From assembly GCA_963772585.1 (NCBI GenBank), contig CAVYXV010000009.1:310001-374000 (forward strand): a stretch of DNA of 64,000 nt, in the 5' to 3' direction. Under the pieces are notes generated by a model that was not told where the DNA came from, did no database searches, and saw only the letters and a list, made by a program, of their open reading frames with translations. The position numbers were made by a program, and so were the translations under genes. This document shows positions 1 through 8,288 of the stretch, piece by piece (positions within the stretch are counted from its first letter, which is position 1; every line of letters starts with the position of its first letter). Source of the stretch: CAVVXN01 sp963772585. GTDB taxonomy: Bacteria > Planctomycetota > PLA2 > JAEUHO01.

Positions 1-23
1 GGACCCTGTTCACACCATCTTTC

Positions 24-134
24 GCCCGGTATCCATACCCGGAGGGCCACACCCGATCCCATCCCGAACTCGGCCGTTAAGCCTCTGGGGCCGATGATAC
101 TGACTCCTGTCGGGAAAGTAGGTCAATGCCGGGC
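24..134 (+). rRNA. rrf: 5S ribosomal RNA
   Basis: The sequence contains the conserved 5S core: the CCACACCCGATCCCATCCCG block, the CGGCCGTTAAGCC block and GCCGATGATACTG. The ends GCCCGG (24-29) and CCGGGC (129-134) pair to form helix I. Nothing of a 23S gene is visible in the 23 bases upstream, so it is either just outside the window or unlinked. Confidence 0.95.
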
Positions 135-142
135 ATATCCAT

Positions 143-187
143 CGACGCCGTTGGTCCCTGCGGGGGACCGGCGGCGTCGTTCGTTTT
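143..187 (+). terminator. Rho-independent terminator of the 5S transcript
   Basis: A near-perfect 16-bp stem forms between 143-158 and 164-179. It is made of 8 bp, two G-T wobbles and 6 bp, closed by a 5-nt loop (159-163). A T-rich tail (180-187) follows. This ends rRNA transcription before the tRNA genes. Confidence 0.85.
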
Positions 188-227
188 CGGGGGGCCCGTT
201 CCGCCGGCGGGACACGGGCGCCCCGGT

Positions 228-256
228 TTGCGTTGGGGCGGGGACGACCGTAGGCT
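228..256 (+). promoter_or_regulatory. Sigma70-type promoter of tRNA-Ile/tRNA-Ala
   Basis: TTGCGT at 228-233, a 17-nt spacer, then TAGGCT at 251-256. The 5' end of tRNA-Ile lies 22 nt downstream. The same -10 hexamer with the same 17-nt spacing precedes tRNA-Val on the other strand at 34388-34416, which supports the call. Assigned by pattern only. Confidence 0.5.
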
Positions 257-277
257 GTCGACGCCCGATTCTGTTCC

Positions 278-354
278 GGGCGCATAGCTCAGTCGGCTAG
301 AGCGCCGCCCTGATAAGGCGGAGGTCCGTGGTTCGAGTCCACGTGCGCCCACCA
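278..354 (+). tRNA. tRNA-Ile(GAT)
   Basis: A full cloverleaf is visible. The acceptor GGGCGCA (278-284) pairs with TGCGCCC, the anticodon GAT is at 312-314 and the T-loop is TTCGAGT. The CCA tail is encoded at 352-354. It follows 5S rather than sitting in a 16S-23S spacer. Confidence 0.97.
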
Positions 355-396
355 CCTCGGTGGGGTGGGGCCGTCTTCGCCCGGAGGGTCGATCAC

Positions 397-473
397 GGGG
401 GCGTAGCTCAACGGGCCAGAGCGCCGGCTTTGCAAGCCGGAGGTTACGGGTTCGAGTCCCGTCGCCTCCACCA
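397..473 (+). tRNA. tRNA-Ala(TGC)
   Basis: A full cloverleaf with acceptor GGGGGCG (397-403) pairing CGCCTCC, anticodon TGC at 431-433, T-loop TTCGAGT and an encoded CCA (471-473). It lies 42 nt after tRNA-Ile with no terminator between them, so the two are probably co-transcribed. Confidence 0.97.
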
Positions 474-585
474 TCCGGACCGCATGGAATCTGCTAGGGT
501 GGGCGTCCAAGTCGGGTTGCGCCTTGCCGGGGGTGCAATTCGAGGGTCGACCCGCCGGATCGAGTGGCGGGGGAAGGATGGAATC

Positions 586-1035
586 ATGGGACGCATGGGA
601 CGCTTCGCCCTGATCGGGCTGGTCCTGGCGGCGGTGGGCGCCCTGGCGCCCCGGGCGATCGAAGCCCGGACCTACGAGATCGACTATGCCACCTGGGACG
701 TCAAGGTGACCGACACCAAGGGCGTCACGACGGAGGCCACGGAGTTCGGCTTCTACAACGGACCGAACATCCTGAACGCCCGGCGCGGGGAGGGGTACGT
801 CGAGATCCCCTTCCGGAAGATCCGGACGATCGAGATCGAGGCCTACATTCCCTCGAAGGGCTACCACCCGGCGACGGTCACGAGCCGACGGGGCAAGTCG
901 ATCCAGGTGGAGATCGAGCGCTCCGATGCGGAGCGCTTCCTGGGCGGCGACACGGAGGTGGGAACGTTCCGCATCCGTCTCGGACAGATGTCGCGGCTCG
1001 AGTTGGTGGGCCTCTCGCGAGCCGAGGATCTGTAG
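586..1035 (+). CDS. Secreted protein of unknown function (149 aa)
   Basis: Start chosen at ATG 586 because a purine-rich GGAAGGA ribosome-binding site lies 7-8 nt upstream; ATG 595 is a second possibility. The first ~28 residues form a signal peptide (basic MGRMGR, then a hydrophobic ALIGLVLAAVGALA core, then an AXA-type cleavage region). The mature ~120 residues look beta-rich, with alternating hydrophobic and charged residues (DYATWDVKVTDTKG, YVEIPFRKIRTIEIEAY) and no cysteine. I do not recognise the family. It probably acts in the periplasm or outside the cell. A TAGGGT hexamer at 495-500 could be its -10 element with a leader of about 80 nt. Confidence 0.75.
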   Translation: MGRMGRFALIGLVLAAVGALAPRAIEARTYEIDYATWDVKVTDTKGVTTEATEFGFYNGPNILNARRGEGYVEIPFRKIRTIEIEAYIPSKGYHPATVTSRRGKSIQVEIERSDAERFLGGDTEVGTFRIRLGQMSRLELVGLSRAEDL

Positions 1036-1111
1036 GTCGCCAGCCGGGGACTCCCTCGGTACGCGGGGACCCTTCGCGCGGCCGAGAGGCGCGGTCTGCC
1101 CGGACCCGGGG

Positions 1112-1117
1112 TATCGT
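1112..1117 (+). promoter_or_regulatory. -10-like element of nadB (leaderless type)
   Basis: TATCGT preceded by G, ending 9 nt before the nadB ATG. Transcription would begin at or next to the start codon. No -35 box is recognisable. Confidence 0.4.
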
Positions 1118-1126
1118 AGGCGCCCC

Positions 1127-2794
1127 ATGGACGGGGTCGTCCCTCGCTATCTCGTCTCGTTCGACACCTTCCGGCTGCCGCACCACTTCACCGACGTGCT
1201 GGTGGTCGGAACGGGAGTCGCCGGATACCGGGCCGCACTGGCGGCGGCCGGTGAGGGGCGTCGTGTCATCCTGATCTGCAAGGGGGCTGCCGAGGACAGC
1301 AACACGGGCGCGGCCCAGGGCGGCGTCGCGGCGGCCATGAGCGGGCACGGGGACTCGCCGGAACGGCACGCCGAGGACACGATTCGCGTGGGCCAGGGTC
1401 TGTGCGACGAGACGCTGGTGCGTCGGATCACGGAGGGGGGCGAGGAGGCCGTCCGGGCGATGGTGGACCTGGGCGCGGTCTTCGACGGCGCGGTCGGGGA
1501 CCCCGACCAGGGCTTGGAGGGCGGCCACTCGGCCCCACGGATCCTGCACGCGCGGGGCGATGCCACCGGCGCCGAGATCCGCGACACGCTGGCGACCGCC
1601 GTCGAGGGCGAGGCCCGGATCGACCGGTGGGAGAACGCCTTCCTCGTGGACCTCCTGACCGCGGAGGGGGTGTGTCGGGGCGCGCTCGTCCTCAATCGCG
1701 GTCGCCTCCGCGCCATATGGGCGTCCTCGACCGTCCTGTCCAGCGGCGGCTACAGTCAGGTCTACCGCGAGAGCACCAACGTGCCGGGCGCGACGGGGGA
1801 CGGGATTGCGGCGGCCTTTCGGGCCGGCGCCTCCATTCGCGACCTGGAGTTCGTGCAGTTTCACCCGACGACCCTCTATCTCGCGGGCGTCCCCCGCTTG
1901 CTGTTGACGGAGGCCATCCGGGGCGAGGGTGCCCATATCCTGGACGACCATGGCCGGCGGTTCCTCTGCGACGATCTCGAGGAGGCGGAGCTCTCGCCCC
2001 GGGACGAGGTCTCACGAGCGATCATGCGGCACCTGCACAAGCCCGGCGTCGGGGGGGTGTACCTCTACCTCGGTCACCTCGATGCCGATCGCATCAGCGC
2101 GCGCTTTCCCGGCGTGGCCGCCTCCTGCCGGGCGCACGGGCTGGATCTGGCCCGGGACCGGATCCCGATCCGACCGGCCGCCCACTACACGATCGGCGGC
2201 GTCGCCACCGACGCGGATGGCCACACGGACGTTCCGGGGTTGTACGCGTCGGGCGAGGCGTCCTCCTCCGGGCTCCACGGCGCGAACCGGCTCGCCAGCA
2301 ACTCGCTGCTGGAAGGGCTCGTCGCGGGGCGTTGGGCGGGTCTGGCCGCGGCGCGCGAGGCGAACGGACGAGGCCAGACGCCCGTGCCGCTGTCCGGGAC
2401 GGGCACGGGCGCGGCATCGGGCTACATGGACGAGGACGACCTGCGCAGCTCGCTGAAGGCCCTGATGTGGCGGGCTGTCGGGATCGGGCGCAACGGGGGG
2501 AACCTGACGGGGGCGCTCGGCGCCGTCCGGGGCTGGGAGTCGTTCGCGTTGCGCGTGGGCAACGATCGACGCGAGCGCCTGTCCCTCCTGAACATGCTGC
2601 TCGTCGCGCGTCTCGTAACGGAGTCGGCGCTGGTGCGGGAGGAGAGCCGGGGAACGCACTTCCGGATGGACTACCCCTCCCGCGACCCGGGTTGGAGAGT
2701 GCACATCGTGCATCGTCGGGGCGAGGCGATACGCCGCATGCCCGTCGGTCCGGGCGTCCCCGCCGAACCCGATGTCCGGGGAGGCTCGGATTGA
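1127..2794 (+). CDS. nadB: L-aspartate oxidase
   Basis: A flavoprotein of 555 aa that oxidises L-aspartate to iminoaspartate, the first step of de novo NAD synthesis. The N-terminal FAD-binding motif is VVGTGVAGYRAALAAA (about residues 25-40). NTGAAQGGVAAA matches the family's AQGG block, although the tyrosine usual just before AQGG is absent. The substrate block EFVQFHPTTL and the C-terminal FAD block GLYASGEASSSGLHGANRLA are both intact. Length is normal. The open frame extends upstream, but ATG 1127 sits 9 nt after a -10-like element and is where homology starts. The stop overlaps the hflX start by 4 nt. No nadA or nadC lies next to it. Confidence 0.93.
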   Translation: MDGVVPRYLVSFDTFRLPHHFTDVLVVGTGVAGYRAALAAAGEGRRVILICKGAAEDSNTGAAQGGVAAAMSGHGDSPERHAEDTIRVGQGLCDETLVRRITEGGEEAVRAMVDLGAVFDGAVGDPDQGLEGGHSAPRILHARGDATGAEIRDTLATAVEGEARIDRWENAFLVDLLTAEGVCRGALVLNRGRLRAIWASSTVLSSGGYSQVYRESTNVPGATGDGIAAAFRAGASIRDLEFVQFHPTTLYLAGVPRLLLTEAIRGEGAHILDDHGRRFLCDDLEEAELSPRDEVSRAIMRHLHKPGVGGVYLYLGHLDADRISARFPGVAASCRAHGLDLARDRIPIRPAAHYTIGGVATDADGHTDVPGLYASGEASSSGLHGANRLASNSLLEGLVAGRWAGLAAAREANGRGQTPVPLSGTGTGAASGYMDEDDLRSSLKALMWRAVGIGRNGGNLTGALGAVRGWESFALRVGNDRRERLSLLNMLLVARLVTESALVREESRGTHFRMDYPSRDPGWRVHIVHRRGEAIRRMPVGPGVPAEPDVRGGSD

Positions 2795-4137
2795 AGGTCG
2801 ATCCCCTGGGGAAGGTCCGCGAGCACGAGGGCCGCCGCGAGCGGGCGATCCTGGTGGGCCTCGTGCTTCCGGAGACCGCGCCGAGTTACGCCGAGCCGCT
2901 GGACGAACTACGCCGGCTGGCCGACACGGCCGGCGCCGAGACCGTGGATACGGTGATCCAGAAGCGGTCCGCGCCCGCTCCGGCCACGTACCTGGGCAAG
3001 GGGAAGGCGATGGCCATCGCCGAACGCGTGAAGGAGACAGGCGCCGACCTCGTGATCGTGGATCACGACCTATCGCCCTCGCAGTCCCGCAACCTGGAGC
3101 GACTCCTCCACGCGCGCGTCATCGACCGCACGGAGCTCATCCTCGACATCTTCGTGCGTCACGCCCACACCCGGCTCGCGAAGACGCAGGTCGATCTGGC
3201 GCAGATGGAGTACAGCCTTCCGCGCCTCAAGCGCCTGTGGACCCACCTGAACCGCGAGGTCGGCACCGGCCGGGCCGGCATCGGGCTGCGCGGGCCCGGC
3301 GAGAAGCAGATCGAGGTGGATCGCCGGCTCGTCCGCACGCGCATCCGGGACCTCCGCCGGGAGCTGGACGAGATGGAGTTGCACCGGGCGCGTCAGACGC
3401 GGGCCCGACGCCGGTTCTTCACCGTCTGCCTCGTGGGATACACGAATGCCGGGAAGAGCACTCTGCTCCGGGCGCTGACCGGTGCCGACGTCTTCGTCCA
3501 GGACCAGTTGTTCGCGACGCTCGACACCACGACGCGCGCCTGGGAGGTCCAGCCGGGGAAGCGGGTGTTCCTGTCCGACACGGTGGGCTTCATCCGCGAT
3601 CTGCCCCACCATCTGGTCTCGTCGTTCCTGGCCACGCTGGAAGAGGCCCGTCAAGCCGACCTCCTGCTCCACGTGGTGGATGCGGCGGACCCGGACGACC
3701 TCGACCACGTGGACGTCGTCGAGGAGACCCTCCACCGGATCGGGGCGGGCGGGGTCCCTCGCATCGCCGTCCTGAACCAGGTGGATCGCGTGCGCGATCC
3801 GCTGGTGCTCCGCCACCTGGAGGACCGCCTTCCCGAGGGCGTGCGGACGAGCGCCGTGACGGGGGCGGGGCTCGACGAGCTCTCGCGCACCGTCTACGAG
3901 TACGTCACCCGCCGAGACCTGGACCTCGTCGTGGAGGCGGATGCCGGAGACGGCCGACTTCTCGCGAGGCTCAGGGACTGGGGAGAGGTGGAGGAGGTGA
4001 CCTACGACGGGGGCAAGGCGCTCGTGGCCGTGCGGATCCCGCTCCGCTACGTGGAGCAGATCCGCCGGGCGGGCGCGAGAATCGTCTCGGGGGAGCCCCC
4101 CGACCTGGAGCCTCCGGACGATCTCGTGGACGCGTGA
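2791..4137 (+). CDS. hflX: Ribosome-associated GTPase HflX
   Basis: A 448-aa GTPase that binds and splits ribosomes, notably under stress. It has the N-terminal HflX subdomain (YLGKGKA, then VIVDHDLSPSQSRNLE), the helical linker with GIGLRGPGEKQIEVDRR, and the G domain with G1 GYTNAGKST (about residue 215), G3 DTVGFIRDLP and G4 NQVD. I chose TTG 2791 because it overlaps the nadB stop as TTGA. A strong GGGGAGG ribosome-binding site (2778-2784) lies 6 nt upstream, and no ATG or GTG fits as well. Translation is probably coupled to nadB. The two functions are unrelated, so this is likely a transcriptional pairing only. Confidence 0.93.
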   Translation: MKVDPLGKVREHEGRRERAILVGLVLPETAPSYAEPLDELRRLADTAGAETVDTVIQKRSAPAPATYLGKGKAMAIAERVKETGADLVIVDHDLSPSQSRNLERLLHARVIDRTELILDIFVRHAHTRLAKTQVDLAQMEYSLPRLKRLWTHLNREVGTGRAGIGLRGPGEKQIEVDRRLVRTRIRDLRRELDEMELHRARQTRARRRFFTVCLVGYTNAGKSTLLRALTGADVFVQDQLFATLDTTTRAWEVQPGKRVFLSDTVGFIRDLPHHLVSSFLATLEEARQADLLLHVVDAADPDDLDHVDVVEETLHRIGAGGVPRIAVLNQVDRVRDPLVLRHLEDRLPEGVRTSAVTGAGLDELSRTVYEYVTRRDLDLVVEADAGDGRLLARLRDWGEVEEVTYDGGKALVAVRIPLRYVEQIRRAGARIVSGEPPDLEPPDDLVDA

Positions 4138-4216
4138 GCGCGATCGCAGGCAGGGCCCCTGGGCGGAGGGGCCGGCGGGCGTGTGCGCCTACCGGCCCGG
4201 CGGTGGCCGAGACGCG

Positions 4217-7200
4217 TCAGGCGGGAATCGCCGATCCCTCCTCGACGGTCTCTCTCTCGTCGCCGACCTTCTCCACCATCGTCCAGACGGGGAAGAGGAT
4301 GAGGCCGACCACGAAGGCCCCGGCGCCGTAGGCGATCGTCCACAAGAGCCAGGCGAGGGCGAGCAGGGGCAGGATCGGGAGGGCATACCACCGCGCGGCC
4401 GGTCGGGTCACGATGGCCCCCCGGGGCCGGTACGCACGGATCCGCACGCCCAGCCAGGGTAGGAAGAGCAGCAGAGGCGACGCGATCGCGATCGTCGAGT
4501 ACGTGCCGATGATCGAGCCGAGGATCAGGATGAAGGAGAAGCCCTCCAGGACGTTGCGCTGCCCCAGGTTCAGGACGAACAGGGCCACGGCGGCGAGCAG
4601 GAAGGTGGCCGACGTCTTGATCGTCCGGGACAAGGTCTGGTTGATCGACAGATCGATCATCGCCGGCGTGATCACCCGCTTCTTCCCTCGGTTCTCGCGG
4701 ATGCGGTCGAAGATCACGACCGTGTCGTTCACGGAGTAGCCGACCAGGGTGAGGAACGCCGCGACCATCGGCAGGCTGATCTTGGCGTTCACGATGCCGA
4801 AGACGTTCGCCACGGCCACGAAGCCCAGGGTGAAGGCGACGTCGTGGAAGAGGCACAGGACCGCCGAAAGGCCCATCGACCGGCTGCTGAACCGCAGCGC
4901 GATGTAGACGATGATGCCGAGGAGGGAGAGGACGAGGGCGATGAGGGCGTCGTTCCGAAGGCGCTCCGCGACGCTGGAGCCGATCACGTCCACCGACGGG
5001 AAGGGCATGCTCAGGGAGACGTCGAGAGCCGCGTCCTTCGAGACGCCCTGGCTTACGAGGGAATTCCGCAGACCGTCGCCGCCGAGGAACTTCGCGAGAT
5101 CGGTCCGGACGAGGTCGTGGGACTGCTCGACCTGCTTGCCCTCCTTGTTCTCCGATCGCATCCAGAGATCGTAGGTCTTGAGGGTCGGGTCCTCTGTCTC
5201 GCGCGGCTTCACGACCACCGTGCGACTCACGGTGGAGGCCTTGAGGACCTTCCGCTGGCCCGCGGAAACGCTCCAGAACGGCATGTCCTGCTTGATGGCC
5301 GTCTGGAGGCCATCCGGTGTGAGCACGTCCCCCTGGTCGATCAGGTTGACCGCCAGGTGGATGCCGCCATCGACGGCCTTCATGGTCTCGTCGGCGTCCT
5401 CCGGGGCCGCGTAGGTCTCGAGGGGCGTCGCGAGCCAGTCCGGGAGTAGGTCCTTCGCGAAGGCGTCGCGGACGTAGCCCTCGAACGCCTTCTCCTGGAT
5501 CTCGATCGAGGGGATCTTCCCCGCAGCGTCTTCCTCCTGGATGCCCCGTTGGACCGTGATCTCGACGGACTCGCCGTGTGTGCCCACCGCCACCACGTCG
5601 CTGTTGTCGTAGGGGCCCGCCACGACCGCGTGCTCGACGGTCTGGAGATCCCCCTTCTTGTCGTACTCCTCGGTCTCGACGGTGAGGTTCTTCGAGCCGC
5701 TCGAGAGGGCCTTCCGCACCTGGTCGATCGTCTTCGGCTCCTTGAACTGGGCTTGGAGCTTCAAGCCGCCCGTGAAGTCCACGTCGTAGAAGGTGTACTT
5801 GTCCTCGGATGCGAAAACGATGAGCCCGAAGAGGATGCCGAGGACCGAAATGGGGGCGAACACGCGCCGCAGGCGGACCCACGGGATCTTCGGCGGAAGC
5901 CCCGTTCCCACCATGCTCCACTTCTTCAGGGTGTTGTGCTTGAGCATCCACTCGAAGACCGTCCTTGTGACGTAGATGGCCGTGAACATCGAAACCACCA
6001 GACCGACGGCGAGCGTGACGGCGAAGCCTCGCACGGGGCCCGAGCCGTAGACGTAGAGGAAGATCGCGGTGATGAGGCTGGTCACGTTGGCGTCCACGAT
6101 CGTGGTGAACGCGCGGTTGTAGCCCTCCGTGACCGCTCGTCTCAGCGATCGGCCGGCGAGCAACTCCTCGCGGATGCGCTCGTTGATGAGGATGTTCGCG
6201 TCCACCGCCATGCCGAGGGTGAGCACGATGCCGGCGATGCCGGGCAAGGTGAGCACCGCCTTGAAGAACGCGAGCGTGCCCAGCAACAGCAGCACGTTCA
6301 GCAGGAGCGCGAGGTCCGCGACCAGTCCCGACAACCGGTAGTAGTACAGCATGAACAGGAGCACGAGGATGAAGGCGACGATCACGGCCAGGACGCCCCG
6401 GTCTCGGGACTCGCCCGCGAGGCGCGCCCCGGTCTTGTTGCGCGACTCGAGCTGAGGGCGGACCTTGAGCGAGCCGGTCTGGAGGACCGTCGCGATCTGG
6501 TCGGCCTCCTGGTCCATCTCCTTGAACGTCTTTCCGCCGCCGAGCGTGATCTGGACGTTGTCCGTCAACTTGCTCTGGATGACGGGATCGCTGAAGAACC
6601 GCTCGTTCAGCACGATCGCCATGGGCAAGCCGCGGTTGGCCTCCGTCCACTCGCCGAAGACGTGCTGGTAGTCGCCCTTCACCTCGTAATTGACGACCGG
6701 CATGCTCGTCCGGGGGTTGACCGCCTTGACGGGATTCTTCAGGATCCGGCCGTCGAACCGGTAGATCTCCTGCGCCGGTTCCTCGAGGACGACGAAGTCC
6801 TTCGGCTCTGTCGTCGTCGCCTCGTCCTTCAGGACGACGAAGTAGCGGGGGTCGCTGGGAATGTAGGCCGTGCCCGTCGCCTCGGCCTCGTTCCAGCGGG
6901 CCACCTCCGCCTCCTTGAACTTGTTGAATCCGTCGGCGGTGGGCTCGTACCCCTCGGACCCGGCCCACGGGTAGTCGCCGGGCTGGCGGAGGCGCGGGGG
7001 CAGCTCGTTGTCGTCCATCCGGCCGTACTGGTCGAATGGCCGGACCGTGATCCGGAACTTGAGGTCGCCGAGGGCCGTCACGAGGTCGATGATGCTGTCG
7101 GTGTCGCCCTCGGAGTCCGCCGGGAGCGAGATCTCGAACTTGTCGTCGCCGACCGGCGTGATCCCCGTCTCGGCGAGGCCGAACTTGTTGATGCGCTGAT

Positions 7201-7417
7201 CGATGACCTTGATCGTGTCGTCCACGACCTGCTCGCGGTGGCCGGGCTCGATCCGCCCGGTCTTTTCGGCGCGGTCGAGGTCCAGCGAGAATCGCAGACG
7301 CGTGCCGCCCTTCAGGTCCTGCCCCAGGCGGATTCCCTGGCCGAGAAAGATGACGAGGAGCAGGGCACTCACCACGAGGGTGACGAGGAACCGACTCCGG
7401 ACGTTGATCTGTTCCAT
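4217..7417 (-). CDS. secDF: Fused protein translocase subunit SecDF
   Basis: A 1066-aa fusion of SecD and SecF, which use the proton gradient to help pull proteins through SecYEG. The N-terminal helix (FLVTLVVSALLLVIFLG) is followed by the SecD signature LGQDLKGGTRLRF and a long periplasmic domain. The SecD membrane block includes GTLAFFKAVLTLPGIAG and GMAVDANILINERIREE. The SecF half starts near YTFYDVDFTGG and ends with GYSVNDTVVIFDRIRENRG. I chose ATG 7417: the preceding ORF extension is basic and unconserved, and a GGAG lies just upstream. Fusion into one chain is common in Planctomycetota. It is downstream of yajC and a small membrane gene on the same strand. Confidence 0.96.
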   Translation of the reverse strand: MEQINVRSRFLVTLVVSALLLVIFLGQGIRLGQDLKGGTRLRFSLDLDRAEKTGRIEPGHREQVVDDTIKVIDQRINKFGLAETGITPVGDDKFEISLPADSEGDTDSIIDLVTALGDLKFRITVRPFDQYGRMDDNELPPRLRQPGDYPWAGSEGYEPTADGFNKFKEAEVARWNEAEATGTAYIPSDPRYFVVLKDEATTTEPKDFVVLEEPAQEIYRFDGRILKNPVKAVNPRTSMPVVNYEVKGDYQHVFGEWTEANRGLPMAIVLNERFFSDPVIQSKLTDNVQITLGGGKTFKEMDQEADQIATVLQTGSLKVRPQLESRNKTGARLAGESRDRGVLAVIVAFILVLLFMLYYYRLSGLVADLALLLNVLLLLGTLAFFKAVLTLPGIAGIVLTLGMAVDANILINERIREELLAGRSLRRAVTEGYNRAFTTIVDANVTSLITAIFLYVYGSGPVRGFAVTLAVGLVVSMFTAIYVTRTVFEWMLKHNTLKKWSMVGTGLPPKIPWVRLRRVFAPISVLGILFGLIVFASEDKYTFYDVDFTGGLKLQAQFKEPKTIDQVRKALSSGSKNLTVETEEYDKKGDLQTVEHAVVAGPYDNSDVVAVGTHGESVEITVQRGIQEEDAAGKIPSIEIQEKAFEGYVRDAFAKDLLPDWLATPLETYAAPEDADETMKAVDGGIHLAVNLIDQGDVLTPDGLQTAIKQDMPFWSVSAGQRKVLKASTVSRTVVVKPRETEDPTLKTYDLWMRSENKEGKQVEQSHDLVRTDLAKFLGGDGLRNSLVSQGVSKDAALDVSLSMPFPSVDVIGSSVAERLRNDALIALVLSLLGIIVYIALRFSSRSMGLSAVLCLFHDVAFTLGFVAVANVFGIVNAKISLPMVAAFLTLVGYSVNDTVVIFDRIRENRGKKRVITPAMIDLSINQTLSRTIKTSATFLLAAVALFVLNLGQRNVLEGFSFILILGSIIGTYSTIAIASPLLLFLPWLGVRIRAYRPRGAIVTRPAARWYALPILPLLALAWLLWTIAYGAGAFVVGLILFPVWTMVEKVGDERETVEEGSAIPA

Positions 7418-7496
7418 GAGGACTCCGACTCCGCCGGCGGCTCCGCGACGGGCGCGGCGGAAGAAGCCTCGTCGCGCACGGCGCGACGAGGCGGCG

Positions 7497-7802
7497 CTAG
7501 ATGCGCAGGGGAAGACGAACCGGGAGGACCGGGATCCCGTCCGACGGGCCCGCGGTCTCCCGCGCGCGATCACCAGGGCCGACCGCCTCGTGGCCGATCG
7601 TCGCCGGCATCAGGGCGGTCAGCAGCGGGAGGGGCAGGCGGTCCACCGCCGCGCGGGAAGGACCGGTCGCGGCGGCGGGACCCACGCCCGCCGGTGCGAC
7701 GCCCACGCCGGCGGCGACGAGGAGCAGCACCAACGGGGCCAGCGCGCACGCCGCGCCGAGGAGCACGGCGAGGGCGCGCGGAGCCCGGCGACCGATGGTC
7801 AC
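7497..7802 (-). CDS. Small membrane protein between yajC and secDF (101 aa)
   Basis: GTG start whose first bases overlap the yajC stop as GTGA, so it is translationally coupled to yajC. Residues 8-40 are strongly hydrophobic (LAVLLGAACALAPLVLLLVAAGVGV), giving one or two membrane segments. The C-terminal 60 residues are proline- and alanine-rich with no recognisable domain. I do not know the family. Position inside the yajC-secDF unit suggests a link to protein export, but that is inference. It could be a spurious GC-rich frame; coupling and the hydrophobic core argue for it. Confidence 0.55.
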   Translation of the reverse strand: MTIGRRAPRALAVLLGAACALAPLVLLLVAAGVGVAPAGVGPAAATGPSRAAVDRLPLPLLTALMPATIGHEAVGPGDRARETAGPSDGIPVLPVRLPLRI

Positions 7803-8164
7803 GAGGCGCTCTCCGTGGGTTCGGGGCGCTCGGGGACCGGCTTCTTCTCCTCGTCCCCGGTCAGGACCTGCCAGATGGCCGACTTGGAGAAGCGCATCCG
7901 CACGTTGTTCTTCTCGTCCACACGCAGGACGATGACGTCGCCCTGTGCCTCGACGACCGTGCCGTGGATCCCCGCGTTCGTGACCACCTTGTCGTGCTTC
8001 TTCAGGGCCGCCAGCTGCGCCTCGCGGTGCTTGCGCTCGCGCGACTGCGGACGGATCACGATGAAGTAGAAAACGAGCATCACCAGGACCAGCGGGACCA
8101 CGATTCCGCCCATGCCGCCGCCCGGAGGGGTGTCCGCGGCGAGGAGGAAGGCAACGATCGGCAC
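7799..8164 (-). CDS. yajC: Sec translocon accessory protein YajC
   Basis: A 121-aa small inner-membrane protein that associates with SecDF. One membrane helix (GGIVVPLVLVMLVFYFIVIRPQ) is followed by the family hallmark RPQSRERKHREAQLAALKKHDKVVTNAGIHGTV. I chose GTG 8164 because GGAGA lies 7 nt upstream; the longer frame to ATG 8296 would overlap the divergent mnmA start. The C-terminal tail is acidic and proline-rich. A TACGAT hexamer on the minus strand near 8214-8219 could be its -10, giving a leader of about 50 nt. First gene of the yajC, small-gene, secDF unit. Confidence 0.92.
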   Translation of the reverse strand: MPIVAFLLAADTPPGGGMGGIVVPLVLVMLVFYFIVIRPQSRERKHREAQLAALKKHDKVVTNAGIHGTVVEAQGDVIVLRVDEKNNVRMRFSKSAIWQVLTGDEEKKPVPERPEPTESAS

Positions 8165-8288
8165 GCGCAGGTCTCCGGTGGGGCGGGGCGGTCCTTGCGC
8201 CCCGAAGCCCCGTATCGTAGGGGGCTTTCGCAGCCCGCCGGTCGAAATCCGCCGAGCCGGCGGGGACCCGCCTTCCCGAAAGGCCACG

